The notes beneath the pieces are model-generated. The model was not told the DNA's origin and did not search any database. It was given only the letters and a program-made list of their open reading frames with translations. Both the position numbers and the translations under genes were made by a program. Positions 14,602 through 24,889 of a DNA stretch of 35,519 nucleotides are shown piece after piece (position 1 is the stretch's first letter; each line of letters starts with the position of its first letter). Source of the DNA: an uncultured Rhodospira sp. (GTDB taxonomy: Bacteria; Pseudomonadota; Alphaproteobacteria; Rhodospirillales; Rhodospirillaceae); the NCBI RefSeq assembly GCF_937138205.1, contig NZ_CAKZOT010000054.1, forward strand, positions 1 to 35,519. Direction: 5' to 3'.

Positions 14602-15828
14602 TTACGACCCCGGTCGAACCATGGAGACGACCGTATCACCGTGATCGGCCGACGTCACATAGGCGGCCCAAGTGTCCATCAAAAGACGCCGCCTGTCGAG
14701 CAGGTCTCCGCGCTGATATGCGGCCACCACCTTGTTGCCCTGTGTGTGCGCCAGCGCGGCTTCGCATACTTCATGCGGCGTGCTGGTCTGCTCGGCGGCC
14801 CAGGTCCGGAATGTGGACCGGAATCCGTGCGGCGTGATGTCCTCCCGGCCCATGCGCTTCAGCGTCATCTTCATCGCCATGTTGCTCAGCGGCCGGCCGG
14901 CCTTTTGGCCGGGGAACACATGCGGACAGATCCGCACGGCCGCCATCTTGCGCAGCAGCGCCAGCGCGGGCGCGGACAGGGGCACCCGGTGTTCGGCGCC
15001 GGCCTTCATCCTCTCGCCCGGTATGGTCCAGGTCTCGGCGGCCAGGTCGATTTCATCCCAGCGCGCCCCCAGCACTTCACCCGTCCGGCCAGCGGTCAGT
15101 ATGGCAAATTCCAGGGCGCGGGCGCCCATGCCGTCGGCGGCCTGGATGTGCGGCCACAGGGCGGGCATGTCGCGGTAGGGCAGCGATGCGTGGCCTTCGA
15201 CGCGCCGCACCTTGCTCTTGGCCGGCAGGGTCAGGGCCAGGTGGCCTTTCCACCGCGCAGGGTTTTCCCCGTCACGCCAACCGCGCGCCTTCGCATAGTC
15301 CAGGACCGATTCGATCCGTCCGCGCACCCGGGATGCCGTCTCAGGCTTCGACGTCCAGATCGGCGTCAGGCACTGCAGGACCTGCTCGGTCGTCACGGCG
15401 TCAACGGGCATTTCGCCGATCACCGGGTCCGCGTATGTGGCCAGGGTGGCACTCCACTGAGCCGCGTGCTTGTCATTACGCCAGCCGGCGCGCTTCGCCT
15501 CGACGTATTCCACACGCGCCGCGCCGAATGTGGGTACGGCCGGCCCCGCGTTGATGGGTAGCGCGCGGCGAGCCTCGATGGGGTCCGTGCCAGCGGCCAC
15601 CAGCGCGCGGGCCTCGCGGGCGCGTTCGCGGGCCTCCGCCAGGCGCAGCACGGACGCGGGACCGAGCCCCATGTCGCGACGGCGGCCCGCGAGACTGAAT
15701 CGATAGATCCACGTCTTCCCGCCGGTTTTGGTGATTTGCAGGTACAGGCCCTCGCCGTCGGCGTACAGGCCCGGCTCCATCAGCGTCTGCACCTGGCGAG
15801 CGGTGAGCCCCTTGGCCCTCTTCGGCAT
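14602..15828 (-). CDS. P4-type tyrosine integrase
   Basis: A 408-residue site-specific recombinase that would integrate and excise the element. The start MPKRAKGLTARQV at 15828 is chosen because the upstream extension is low-complexity. Residues 1-90 are the DUF4102-type arm-binding domain (GLYADGEGLYLQI). The catalytic set is Arg248 (TAGRTGEVLG), Lys275, His334-x-x-Arg337 (HGFRSTFRTW), His361 and nucleophile Tyr371 (AAYQRGDLL), all present. It lies 207 bases from tRNA-Ser and points away from it, the usual layout when the 3' end of the tRNA gene is the attachment site. Confidence 0.95.
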   Translation of the reverse strand: MPKRAKGLTARQVQTLMEPGLYADGEGLYLQITKTGGKTWIYRFSLAGRRRDMGLGPASVLRLAEARERAREARALVAAGTDPIEARRALPINAGPAVPTFGAARVEYVEAKRAGWRNDKHAAQWSATLATYADPVIGEMPVDAVTTEQVLQCLTPIWTSKPETASRVRGRIESVLDYAKARGWRDGENPARWKGHLALTLPAKSKVRRVEGHASLPYRDMPALWPHIQAADGMGARALEFAILTAGRTGEVLGARWDEIDLAAETWTIPGERMKAGAEHRVPLSAPALALLRKMAAVRICPHVFPGQKAGRPLSNMAMKMTLKRMGREDITPHGFRSTFRTWAAEQTSTPHEVCEAALAHTQGNKVVAAYQRGDLLDRRRLLMDTWAAYVTSADHGDTVVSMVRPGS

Positions 15829-15850
15829 GGCGGGCGGCCCCTTGGTCGCG

Positions 15851-15914
15851 GGATGATGGGTTGATGGGTACGGCAGGGCGCCGCCTCGCCCGCCCATCAA
15901 CGCACCCATCATCC
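15851..15914. promoter_or_regulatory. inverted repeat upstream of the integrase gene, possible arm or operator sites
   Basis: GGATGATGGGTTGATGGG (15851-15868) is mirrored by CCCATCAACGCACCCATCATCC (15893-15914), the second arm having a four-base insertion. It lies just upstream of the integrase start, between the gene and the tRNA attachment target. That position suits integrase arm-binding sites or autoregulation. Confidence 0.45.
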
Positions 15915-15953
15915 GGCACCGGCCTCCGGCGGTCAAGCACGGCCGCACACGGA

Positions 15954-15981
15954 AAACCCGGGGTCCGAAGGCCCCGGGTTT
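15954..15981. terminator. bidirectional terminator-like hairpin downstream of tRNA-Ser
   Basis: AAACCCGGGG (15954-15963) pairs perfectly with CCCCGGGTTT (15972-15981) around an eight-base loop. On the minus strand it lies 53 bases after the tRNA 3' end and runs into TTT. It could terminate the tRNA transcript before the integrase. Confidence 0.55.
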
Positions 15982-16034
15982 CTGCGGTTTTTGGGAGGCT
16001 TACGTTCGCCCACGGTCAGCGGCGAACAAGCATC

Positions 16035-16124
16035 TGGCGGAGGGGGTGGGATTCGAACCCACGGTACGGTTGCCCGTACTCCGGTTTTCGAGACCGGCCC
16101 GTTCGACCACTCCGGCACCCCTCC
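16035..16124 (-). tRNA. tRNA-Ser (anticodon CGA)
   Basis: On the minus strand the acceptor stem GGAGGGG pairs with CCCCTCC, followed by discriminator G and an encoded CCA. The anticodon stem CCGGT/ACCGG encloses loop CTCGAAA, giving anticodon CGA, which reads UCG. A long variable arm (GTACGGGCAACCGTAC) marks a class II tRNA, and the T-loop is GTTCGAATC. Total length is 90 bases with CCA. The phage-type integrase begins 207 bases downstream, so the 3' part of this gene is the probable attachment core and has been kept functional. Confidence 0.96.
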
Positions 16125-16227
16125 GCAGGCGAGCGACGGCTGGGCCGTGCGGGCCCGCCGTGCCGAACAGGACGGCGGTTCTAGCGCCTTTGGTGCCGCG
16201 TTGTAAAGCCTGTGTGTCGCCGCCCAA

Positions 16228-17973
16228 TCACACCGCCGCCGTAGACGACGACGCGGCCAAGGCAGCGATCTCGCGCACATAGACCGCCTCCAGCGCCCGA
16301 ACGGCCTCTGTGTCTTTGTACAGGCGGTCGCGGCGCTCCCGCACCAATGCGCGCATGTGGTCGCGCTCGTGCGGGTCACGCCCCAGGCGGGCGGCGATCG
16401 TTACGTAGTCATCCGTGTCCCGGGCGATCAGCGAGTCCATCTCCATCATGCGCAGCATGGCCATGGTGTGGCGGCCGCGCATGAACCGCCCCGGCAGGGT
16501 GACGGGCACGATCCCCTGGGCCAGCGCCTCCAGGGTCGTGTTGCCGCCGGACCAGCCGATCGAGTCCAGGAACACGTCACAGACGCCGCACAAACGCAGG
16601 AAGTCCTCCCACGGCTGCCAGGGCAGAAAGACCAGCGACCGTTCGGGGTCGAGGTCCCGCGCGGCAAACGCCGCCGCCAGCCGCGCGCGGAAACTCTCAT
16701 TGGCCGCGAGCGCCGTCTGATGCTGGATGAAGACGAACCGGGCGTCCGGCACGGCCTTGGCGATGCGGGCGAACAGGTCATCCTGATCCGGCAGGTACTT
16801 CTGCAGTGCCTGGCAGCACAGGTAGACGGGGACGTCCGCCGGCAGCCCAAAGGCCGCCCGCCGGCCGTCCTGTCGCTCGTTTGGCACATAGTATATGCCC
16901 AGCCGGGGCAGAGGCACGAGGCGTTCGGTGTAGTGTGCCTCGGCCCCTCCCGGCTCCATCGCCGCCGACGTCAACATGACGTCGACCGTCGGCAGGCCGG
17001 TGGTGACCGGATGACCCCACGAGACACACTGCAGCGGCGCCAGCCGGCAGGCGGCCAGAACAAAACTGCGCGGCGTCATGCCAAGGTCGGGGAAGACAAC
17101 GACGTCGGGCGCGTCCTCGCGGATGCGGCCGGCGGCGGCCACAATCGAGTCCGCGCGCAGGTCCCGGAACACGTCGGACCGCCGGGCAAAGGTCTCGGTG
17201 GAGGCATCACGCTTGCCCCCCACCGCGTAGGTGTAGACCTCGAACCGCTCGCGGTCCTGCTGGATCACCCAGTGTCCGAACAGAAGCGCGATGGTGTGCG
17301 ACCAGAAGTGCTCGGAGACATAGCCGACGCGCAGCCTGCGGCCGTCGGGCGGGCGCGGCGGCGGACAGGGCGTCACCAGGTCGGGGCGCCGCACGGCCAC
17401 GGCCCGGTGAACGAAGCGTCCCCACAGGGCCTGAAGCGCGCGGTCGTCCTCGCCCTGGTAGGAGAGCATGAAGTTGGTGCCGAGCCCGATGCCCTGCAGC
17501 GCCCGCGCCGCCTGCTCCGGTGTGTCAAGCGGGGTTGCGGCGAGCATTCCCAGCCCAGCCGTGAACCGCTCGCGCCACATCGGGAGCTCGGCCGTGGTGC
17601 GGTAGACGCGGGGCAGCAGGCGGCCGCCGGTCCACCGTGCACGCACGTCGCCGGGGTCCCCGATCAACAGGGCGTGATAGGCCTCGTAGGCCGCATGATG
17701 ATCACCACTGGCCTCCAGCGCCTGGGCCAGGGCGCGCTGGTGCGGCACGGTGTCGGGTTCCAGGCGGAGCGCGGCGCGAAACGCCGGGACGGCCTCGGCC
17801 GCGCGGCCCTGACGCAACAACGCCTGCCCCAACAGATGATACGCGACCGCCGTTTCGGGCGCCGCGTCCAGGACGGCCCGGGCCAGGGTCTCGGCCCGGC
17901 CCGGGTCGTTCCGGTCGAGGGCGTGCCGAGCCTCGGCCAGGGCCGCGGCGTGGTCATCCGCTGAGGCGCTCAT
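16228..17973 (-). CDS. TPR-containing O-GlcNAc transferase-like (GT41/SPINDLY-type) glycosyltransferase
   Basis: A 581-residue cytoplasmic protein starting MSASADDHAAALAEAR. TPR helices span about residues 8-105 (AVAYHLLGQALLRQGRAAEA is a canonical repeat). The catalytic region begins at RRLRVGYVSEHFWSHTIALL (about 230) and contains the nucleotide-sugar segment SIGWSGGNTTLEALAQGIVP, then LPGRFMRGRHTMAML. This matches the C-terminal domain of OGT/SPINDLY enzymes. Bacterial members modify proteins or surface structures; the substrate here is unknown. It starts 48 bases after trpB2 on the same strand and could be co-transcribed with it. Confidence 0.85.
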   Translation of the reverse strand: MSASADDHAAALAEARHALDRNDPGRAETLARAVLDAAPETAVAYHLLGQALLRQGRAAEAVPAFRAALRLEPDTVPHQRALAQALEASGDHHAAYEAYHALLIGDPGDVRARWTGGRLLPRVYRTTAELPMWRERFTAGLGMLAATPLDTPEQAARALQGIGLGTNFMLSYQGEDDRALQALWGRFVHRAVAVRRPDLVTPCPPPRPPDGRRLRVGYVSEHFWSHTIALLFGHWVIQQDRERFEVYTYAVGGKRDASTETFARRSDVFRDLRADSIVAAAGRIREDAPDVVVFPDLGMTPRSFVLAACRLAPLQCVSWGHPVTTGLPTVDVMLTSAAMEPGGAEAHYTERLVPLPRLGIYYVPNERQDGRRAAFGLPADVPVYLCCQALQKYLPDQDDLFARIAKAVPDARFVFIQHQTALAANESFRARLAAAFAARDLDPERSLVFLPWQPWEDFLRLCGVCDVFLDSIGWSGGNTTLEALAQGIVPVTLPGRFMRGRHTMAMLRMMEMDSLIARDTDDYVTIAARLGRDPHERDHMRALVRERRDRLYKDTEAVRALEAVYVREIAALAASSSTAAV

Positions 17974-18020
17974 CGGGGCTGACCCTGCGGTTGAGCCATG
18001 TCGGCCGCCCGCTCCGATCG

Positions 18021-19382
18021 TCAGACCGCCACCTTGGGCAACTCCGCCAGCGAGGCCTGCAATGCGGCGTCGTCGAACGGCGTATCGGTCATCTTGCCGG
18101 CGAAGTAGTCGGTGTACGCCTGCATGTCGAAGTGGCCGTGCCCGGACAGGTTGAACAGGATGGTCTCGGCCTTGCCCTCGGCCTTGCAGCGCAGCGCCTC
18201 GTCGACCGTGGCCTTGACCGCGTGCGACGATTCCGGCGCCGGCACGATGCCCTCGTGGCGGGCGAACTGCACGGCGGCGGCGAAGCATTCGGTCTGCTGG
18301 TAGGCCCGTGCCTCCATCAGGCCGTGCTCCATCGCCGCGCTGACCATCGGCGCCATGCCGTGATAGCGCAGGCCGCCAGCGTGCGTCCCGGGCGGCATGA
18401 AGCCGGAGCCCAGGGTGTGCATCTTCATCAGCGGGGTCAACTTGCCGGTGTCGCCGAAGTCGTAGGCCATCGCCCCCTTGGTCAGGGTCGGGCACGAGGT
18501 CGGCTCCACACCGATGCAACGGATCGCCTTGCCCTTGATCTTCTCGCGCATGTACGGGAAGGCCAGCCCGGCGAAGTTGGAGCCGCCGCCGACGCAGCCG
18601 ATGACGATGTCCGGCTCGGCGTCGGCCATCTCCATCTGCAGCATGGCCTCCTCGCCGATCACCGTCTGGTGCAGGCAGACGTGATTGAGCACACTGCCCA
18701 GGGCGTACTTGGTATCGTCGCGCGTGGCGGCGATCTCGACCGCCTCGGAGATGGCGATGCCCAGCGAGCCGTTCGAGTCCGGGTTCTGCTCCAGGATGGC
18801 GCGGCCGGCCGCCGTGTTCGGCGACGGGCTGGGGATGCAGGTGGCGCCGTAGGTCTCCATCAGCGCCCGGCGGTAGGGCTTCTGGTTGTACGAGATGCGC
18901 ACCATGTAGACTTCGACCGTCACGCCGAACAGGCTGCCCGCGAACGCAAGCGAGCTGCCCCACTGCCCGGCGCCGGTCTCGGTCGACAGCTTGGTGACAC
19001 CTTCCTGTTGGTTATAAAACGCCTGGGCGACGGCGGTATTGGGCTTGTGGCTGCCGGCCGGGCTGACGCCCTCGTACTTGAAGAAGATCTTGGCCGGCGT
19101 ATCCAGGGCCTTTTCCAGGCGCCGCGCGCGGACCAGGGGCGACGGCCGCCACAGGCGATAGACCTCGCGCACCGGTTCGGGGATGTCGATCCAGCGCTCC
19201 TGACTGACCTCCTGCTCCAGCACGCCCATGGGGAACAGCGGCGCCAGATCGCCCGGCCCCATCGGCTGGCCGGTGCCGGGATGGATCGGCGGCGGCACCG
19301 GACCGGGCAGGTCGGCGGCCAGGTTGTACCAGGCCTTGGGCAGGCGGTCTTCGGTCAGCAGGTACTTGGTCGTGTCGCTCAT
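18021..19382 (-). CDS. TrpB2-type tryptophan synthase beta-like PLP enzyme
   Basis: A 453-residue pyridoxal-phosphate enzyme of the TrpB2 branch, longer than ordinary TrpB (about 400). Lys113 in GSHKPNTA should form the Schiff base, and GGGSN (265-269) holds the PLP phosphate. The catalytic Glu is expected in the preserved TETGAGQWG segment, and PAPESSHAV is also present. The enzyme joins indole and serine to give tryptophan. TrpB2 proteins often lack a TrpA partner, and none is near. The start MSDTTKYLL at 19382 is preferred to a longer arginine-rich extension. Confidence 0.92.
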   Translation of the reverse strand: MSDTTKYLLTEDRLPKAWYNLAADLPGPVPPPIHPGTGQPMGPGDLAPLFPMGVLEQEVSQERWIDIPEPVREVYRLWRPSPLVRARRLEKALDTPAKIFFKYEGVSPAGSHKPNTAVAQAFYNQQEGVTKLSTETGAGQWGSSLAFAGSLFGVTVEVYMVRISYNQKPYRRALMETYGATCIPSPSPNTAAGRAILEQNPDSNGSLGIAISEAVEIAATRDDTKYALGSVLNHVCLHQTVIGEEAMLQMEMADAEPDIVIGCVGGGSNFAGLAFPYMREKIKGKAIRCIGVEPTSCPTLTKGAMAYDFGDTGKLTPLMKMHTLGSGFMPPGTHAGGLRYHGMAPMVSAAMEHGLMEARAYQQTECFAAAVQFARHEGIVPAPESSHAVKATVDEALRCKAEGKAETILFNLSGHGHFDMQAYTDYFAGKMTDTPFDDAALQASLAELPKVAV

Positions 19383-19528
19383 CGCGGCGGGCTCCCCCTC
19401 GGATACGGGCCATCGGACCGCACTGTCCGGTCCGGCGGTCCGTTCTAACCGCCCGGCCCGCCGATGCAAAGGGGAAGCCGTGCCCGGCCGCGCCGCCTAT
19501 CAAATGCCCGGCGCCCTTTCGTCCGGCC

Positions 19529-21088
19529 TCATCCCCGTCCCCGCCGTCGGCCGCCCGTCTCCTCCACGGCGGTCGAACCGGCGCCGGCCAGGTTGATCTG
19601 CCGATAGCTGAGCGCCTCGGCCACGTGCACCCGCCCCACCCCGTCGCGACCGTCCAGGTCGGCCAGGGTGCGCGCCACGCGCAGCAGGCGGTGATAGGCC
19701 CGCGCGGAGAGGCGCAGGCGCTCCGCCGCCTCGGCCATCAGGTCGCGGCCGGGACCGTCGGGGCCGGCGATGCGTTCCAGGGCCTCGCCGGCGAGCAGGG
19801 CGTTGACCCGCGTGCCCTTGCCGTTGGCGCGCTCCATCTGCGCCTCGCGCGCCGCCCGCACCCGCGCCGCCACCGAAGCGGTCGGTTCCGCCGGCTTCGC
19901 CCCGCCCATGGCGAAGGGGTCGACAGGCGGCACCGTCACATGCAGGTCGATGCGGTCCAGCAGCGGCCCGGACAGGCGGTTGCGGTACTCCTGGCCGCAG
20001 CCGGGCGCCTTGTTGCAGGCCAGCGCCGGGTCGTCGAGATAACCGCACTTGCACGGGTTCATGGCCGCCACAAGCTGCACCCGCGCCGGATAGGTGACGT
20101 GGCCGTTGGCGCGGGCGATGCTGACCCGTCCGGTCTCCAGCGGCTGGCGCAACGCCTCCAGCGCGGGCCGGGAGAACTCCGGCAACTCGTCCAGGAACAG
20201 CACGCCGTTGTGGGCCAGACTGATCTCGCCCGGCCGCGCCCGCAGACCGCCGCCCACCAGCGCCGGCATACTGGCCGAGTGGTGCGGGTCGCGGAACGGC
20301 CGCCGGGTGATCAGGCGGCCTTCGCTCAGATGCCCGGCGACCGAGTGGATCATGGACACCTCCAGCGCCTCGTCCGGCGCCAGCGGCGGCAGCAGCCCCG
20401 GCAACCGCGCCGCCAGCATGGACTTCCCGGCGCCGGGCGGCCCGGTCATCAACAGGTTGTGACCGCCGGCGGCGGCGATCTCCAGGGCGCGACGCGCGCT
20501 CTCCTGGCCCTTGACGTCGGCGAGGTCCAGCTTCGGACCATCGTCCGCGCGCGCCTCCGGGCGCGGCCGGCCGAGCGTCTGGCTGCCCTTGAAGTGGTTG
20601 ATGAGTTCCAGCAGCCCGCCCGGCGCCAGCACCGAGACATCCCCGGCCCAGGCCGCCTCGCCGCCTTGCGGACCGGGGCAGATCAGGCCCTTTTCCGCGC
20701 GCACCGCCGACAGCGCCGCCGGCAGCACGCCGGCCACCGAGGCCAGGGACCCGTCCAGGCCCAGTTCGCCCAGGATGACGAAGCCGTCCATCTCCTCGAC
20801 GGGCAGCACACCCATGGCCGTCAGCAGGCCGCAGGCCACCGGCAGGTCGTAGTGGCTGCCCTCCTTCTGCAGGTCGGCCGGCGCCAGGTTGACGATGATG
20901 CGCTTGGGCGGCAGGGCGAGGCCGATGGCGGTCAGCGCGGCGCGCACCCGCTCGCGGCTTTCCGCCACCGCCTTGTCGGGCAGGCCAACGATGGTGAACG
21001 CCGGCAGGCCGCCGGTCAGCGAGACCTGCACCTGCACGTCCAGGACCTCGATGCCGGAAAAGGCGACGGTATGAACGCGGGCGACCAT
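19529..21088 (-). CDS. yifB: YifB/ComM-family AAA+ ATPase (Mg-chelatase-like)
   Basis: A 519-residue ATPase, full length for the family. The N-terminal domain (residues 1-165) is the ChlI-like S5-fold region, starting MVARVHTVAFSGIEVLDVQ. Walker A is TGPPGAGKS (215-223), Walker B GVLFLDELPEF (about 295-305). The C-terminal lid contains ARAYHRLLRVARTLADLDG. ComM is a hexameric helicase that promotes branch migration during natural transformation; a general role in recombination is inferred. Its first 48 codons and promoter are repeated upstream at 21892-22118, beyond a toxin-antitoxin pair, so the present 5' end may be a replacement. Confidence 0.93.
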   Translation of the reverse strand: MVARVHTVAFSGIEVLDVQVQVSLTGGLPAFTIVGLPDKAVAESRERVRAALTAIGLALPPKRIIVNLAPADLQKEGSHYDLPVACGLLTAMGVLPVEEMDGFVILGELGLDGSLASVAGVLPAALSAVRAEKGLICPGPQGGEAAWAGDVSVLAPGGLLELINHFKGSQTLGRPRPEARADDGPKLDLADVKGQESARRALEIAAAGGHNLLMTGPPGAGKSMLAARLPGLLPPLAPDEALEVSMIHSVAGHLSEGRLITRRPFRDPHHSASMPALVGGGLRARPGEISLAHNGVLFLDELPEFSRPALEALRQPLETGRVSIARANGHVTYPARVQLVAAMNPCKCGYLDDPALACNKAPGCGQEYRNRLSGPLLDRIDLHVTVPPVDPFAMGGAKPAEPTASVAARVRAAREAQMERANGKGTRVNALLAGEALERIAGPDGPGRDLMAEAAERLRLSARAYHRLLRVARTLADLDGRDGVGRVHVAEALSYRQINLAGAGSTAVEETGGRRRGRG

Positions 21089-21170
21089 GGGCGGGACAAC
21101 GGGCAGTTCAGGGCGGCCCGATCATAAAGCGCGAGCCGGGCCGGGCGGTACACGTTTTTTGTGGACACAG
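20945..21170. repeat. ~226-bp direct repeat, copy A: yifB 5' end and promoter region
   Basis: Copy A holds codons 1-48 of the intact yifB gene plus about 80 bases upstream, through GTTTTTTGTGGACACAG. It matches 21892-22118 in the same orientation with an offset of 947 bases at its start. The coding part differs at about two positions in 143; the upstream part differs more and has a one-base T-run difference. Confidence 0.9.
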
Positions 21171-21219
21171 CTTTCAGCGCTGGATGTCACGGCCATGCGA
21201 ACCGTGATACGGTGCACAT

Positions 21220-21510
21220 ATGACGCAGACGCTCACACCCGAACAACAGGCGCTGGTGCGCGATGTGCTGGCGCATGGCGGAGCAGCCTCCCAGGAGGAG
21301 GCCGTTACGCGTGCGCTGACGCTCCTGCGCGACCGCCTCCAGGCCGACGACGGTGAAACTGGCGCATGTCCCGACGAGGACATCGAGTCCGTCCGCCGCC
21401 GCGTTCGTGCCGGGTACGACGACATCGTCGCCGGCCGCCACTTCGAATCAACGGGGCGGTTCGAGGACGACATGGCGCGGTATGCAGAGCGCAAAGCGCA
21501 CTGGCGTTGA
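21220..21510 (+). CDS. ParD-like antitoxin
   Basis: A 96-residue acidic antitoxin starting MTQTLTPEQQALVRDVLAHG. The N-terminal part would be a DNA-binding domain (SQEEAVTRALTLLRDRL). The C-terminal tail, about residues 55-96 (SVRRRVRAGYDDIVAGRHFE), matches the toxin-wrapping region of ParD/CC2985-type antitoxins. The toxin gene begins three bases after the stop. The pair is divergent from yifB, and the start is preceded by CGTGATACGGTGCAC, a possible operator for autorepression. The module sits between two copies of the yifB 5' region, so it probably arrived as a mobile unit. Confidence 0.8.
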   Translation: MTQTLTPEQQALVRDVLAHGGAASQEEAVTRALTLLRDRLQADDGETGACPDEDIESVRRRVRAGYDDIVAGRHFESTGRFEDDMARYAERKAHWR

Positions 21511-21513
21511 TGA

Positions 21514-21888
21514 GTGCCCGGGTACCGACTGACAGAACGTGCCATTTTGGATCTCGACGAGATCTTCAAGACCTCGTTGGCGCGTTGGGGCGAGACTGTT
21601 GCGAGGCGTTATGTCTCGGACCTTTACGAGGCGTTTGCAAGAATCGCCGAGGACCCGCGCATCGGTCGGCCGCGCCGACAGAGGTGCGAGCCGTATCTAA
21701 TGATTCGCCGAAACCAGCATTTCATTTTGTATGAGACGTTTCGGGGCAGCGTCATCATCGTAACCCTTATACACACGCGCCGTGATGTCGAGGGCTTGGT
21801 TGAGGCTCTCGGCCAGGACCTCCAGTACCACGTCCTTGACGCACGGCGCGGGCTTTCCGACGGTGACAGCAGTCCCAACGGGCAGTGA
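21514..21888 (+). CDS. ParE/RelE-superfamily toxin
   Basis: A 124-residue toxin with a GTG start at 21514, three bases after the antitoxin stop. The body matches ParE: LTERAILDLDEIFKTSLARW, then EAFARIAEDPRIGRPRRQRC, MIRRNQHFILYETF and VIIVTLIHTRRDVEGL. ParE toxins poison DNA gyrase; whether this one targets gyrase or ribosomes is not certain from sequence. The last ~25 residues extend past the usual ParE end and stop four bases before the repeated yifB fragment. An out-of-frame ATG at 21510 is not used. Confidence 0.82.
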   Translation: MPGYRLTERAILDLDEIFKTSLARWGETVARRYVSDLYEAFARIAEDPRIGRPRRQRCEPYLMIRRNQHFILYETFRGSVIIVTLIHTRRDVEGLVEALGQDLQYHVLDARRGLSDGDSSPNGQ

Positions 21889-21891
21889 CTT

Positions 21892-22118
21892 CACCCGCTC
21901 GCGGCTTTCCGCCACCGCCTTGTCGGGCAGGCCGACGATGGTGAACGCCGGCAGCCCGCCGGTCAGCGAGACCTGCACCTGCACGTCCAGGACCTCGATG
22001 CCGGAAAAGGCGACGGTATGAACGCGGGCGACCATGGGCGGGACGGCGGGCAGTTCGTGGCGCCGCCATCATAAAACGCGAGCCGGGCGGGGCGGTACAC
22101 GTTTTTTTGTGGATACAG
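21892..22118. repeat. ~227-bp direct repeat, copy B: displaced yifB 5' end and promoter
   Basis: Copy B matches 20945-21170. It holds a start codon at 22035 and the first 48 yifB codons, then loses homology at the toxin side. It includes the same promoter-like GTGTACC and TGTGGATACAG upstream bases. It marks the outer boundary of the inserted toxin-antitoxin unit. Confidence 0.9.
21893..22035 (-). pseudogene. truncated duplicate of the yifB N-terminus (48 codons)
   Basis: On the minus strand this reads MVARVHTVAFSGIEVLDVQ and continues to AVAESRERV, identical at the protein level to residues 1-48 of the intact YifB. It then runs into unrelated sequence that is antisense to the ParE gene (the frame stays open to 21697). 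No ATPase domain follows, so it is a 5' remnant. If its promoter is still active it would make transcript antisense to the toxin gene, a possible side effect on toxin expression. Confidence 0.85.
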
Positions 22119-22163
22119 TATCCAGAGCGCAAAATGCATACCGCTGGCATATAGAAGAGCCCG

Positions 22164-22206
22164 CACACGAAGACGGCGGTGGGTCACCCCACCGCCGCTT
22201 CGTGTG
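22164..22206 (-). terminator. long hairpin downstream of katG
   Basis: CACACGAAGACGGCGGTGGG is mirrored by CCCACCGCCGCTTCGTGTG with a single bulged A and a four-base loop, about 19 pairs. It lies 17 bases past the katG stop. There is no T-run, so termination may rely on the hairpin alone or on Rho; it could also protect the mRNA 3' end. Confidence 0.6.
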
Positions 22207-22222
22207 ACGCCTCGCAACCCGA

Positions 22223-24889
<2,667 letters not shown>

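Noticed and set aside
17637-19448. A 603-codon plus-strand frame opposite trpB2
   Set aside because: Arginine/histidine-rich antisense shadow of a gene with clear catalytic motifs.
21205-21219. Match of CGTGATACGGTGCAC to the prophage GATACGGTGTATC sites
   Set aside because: Only the left half matches and the location is outside the element; treated as a possible ParD operator, not as a shared site.
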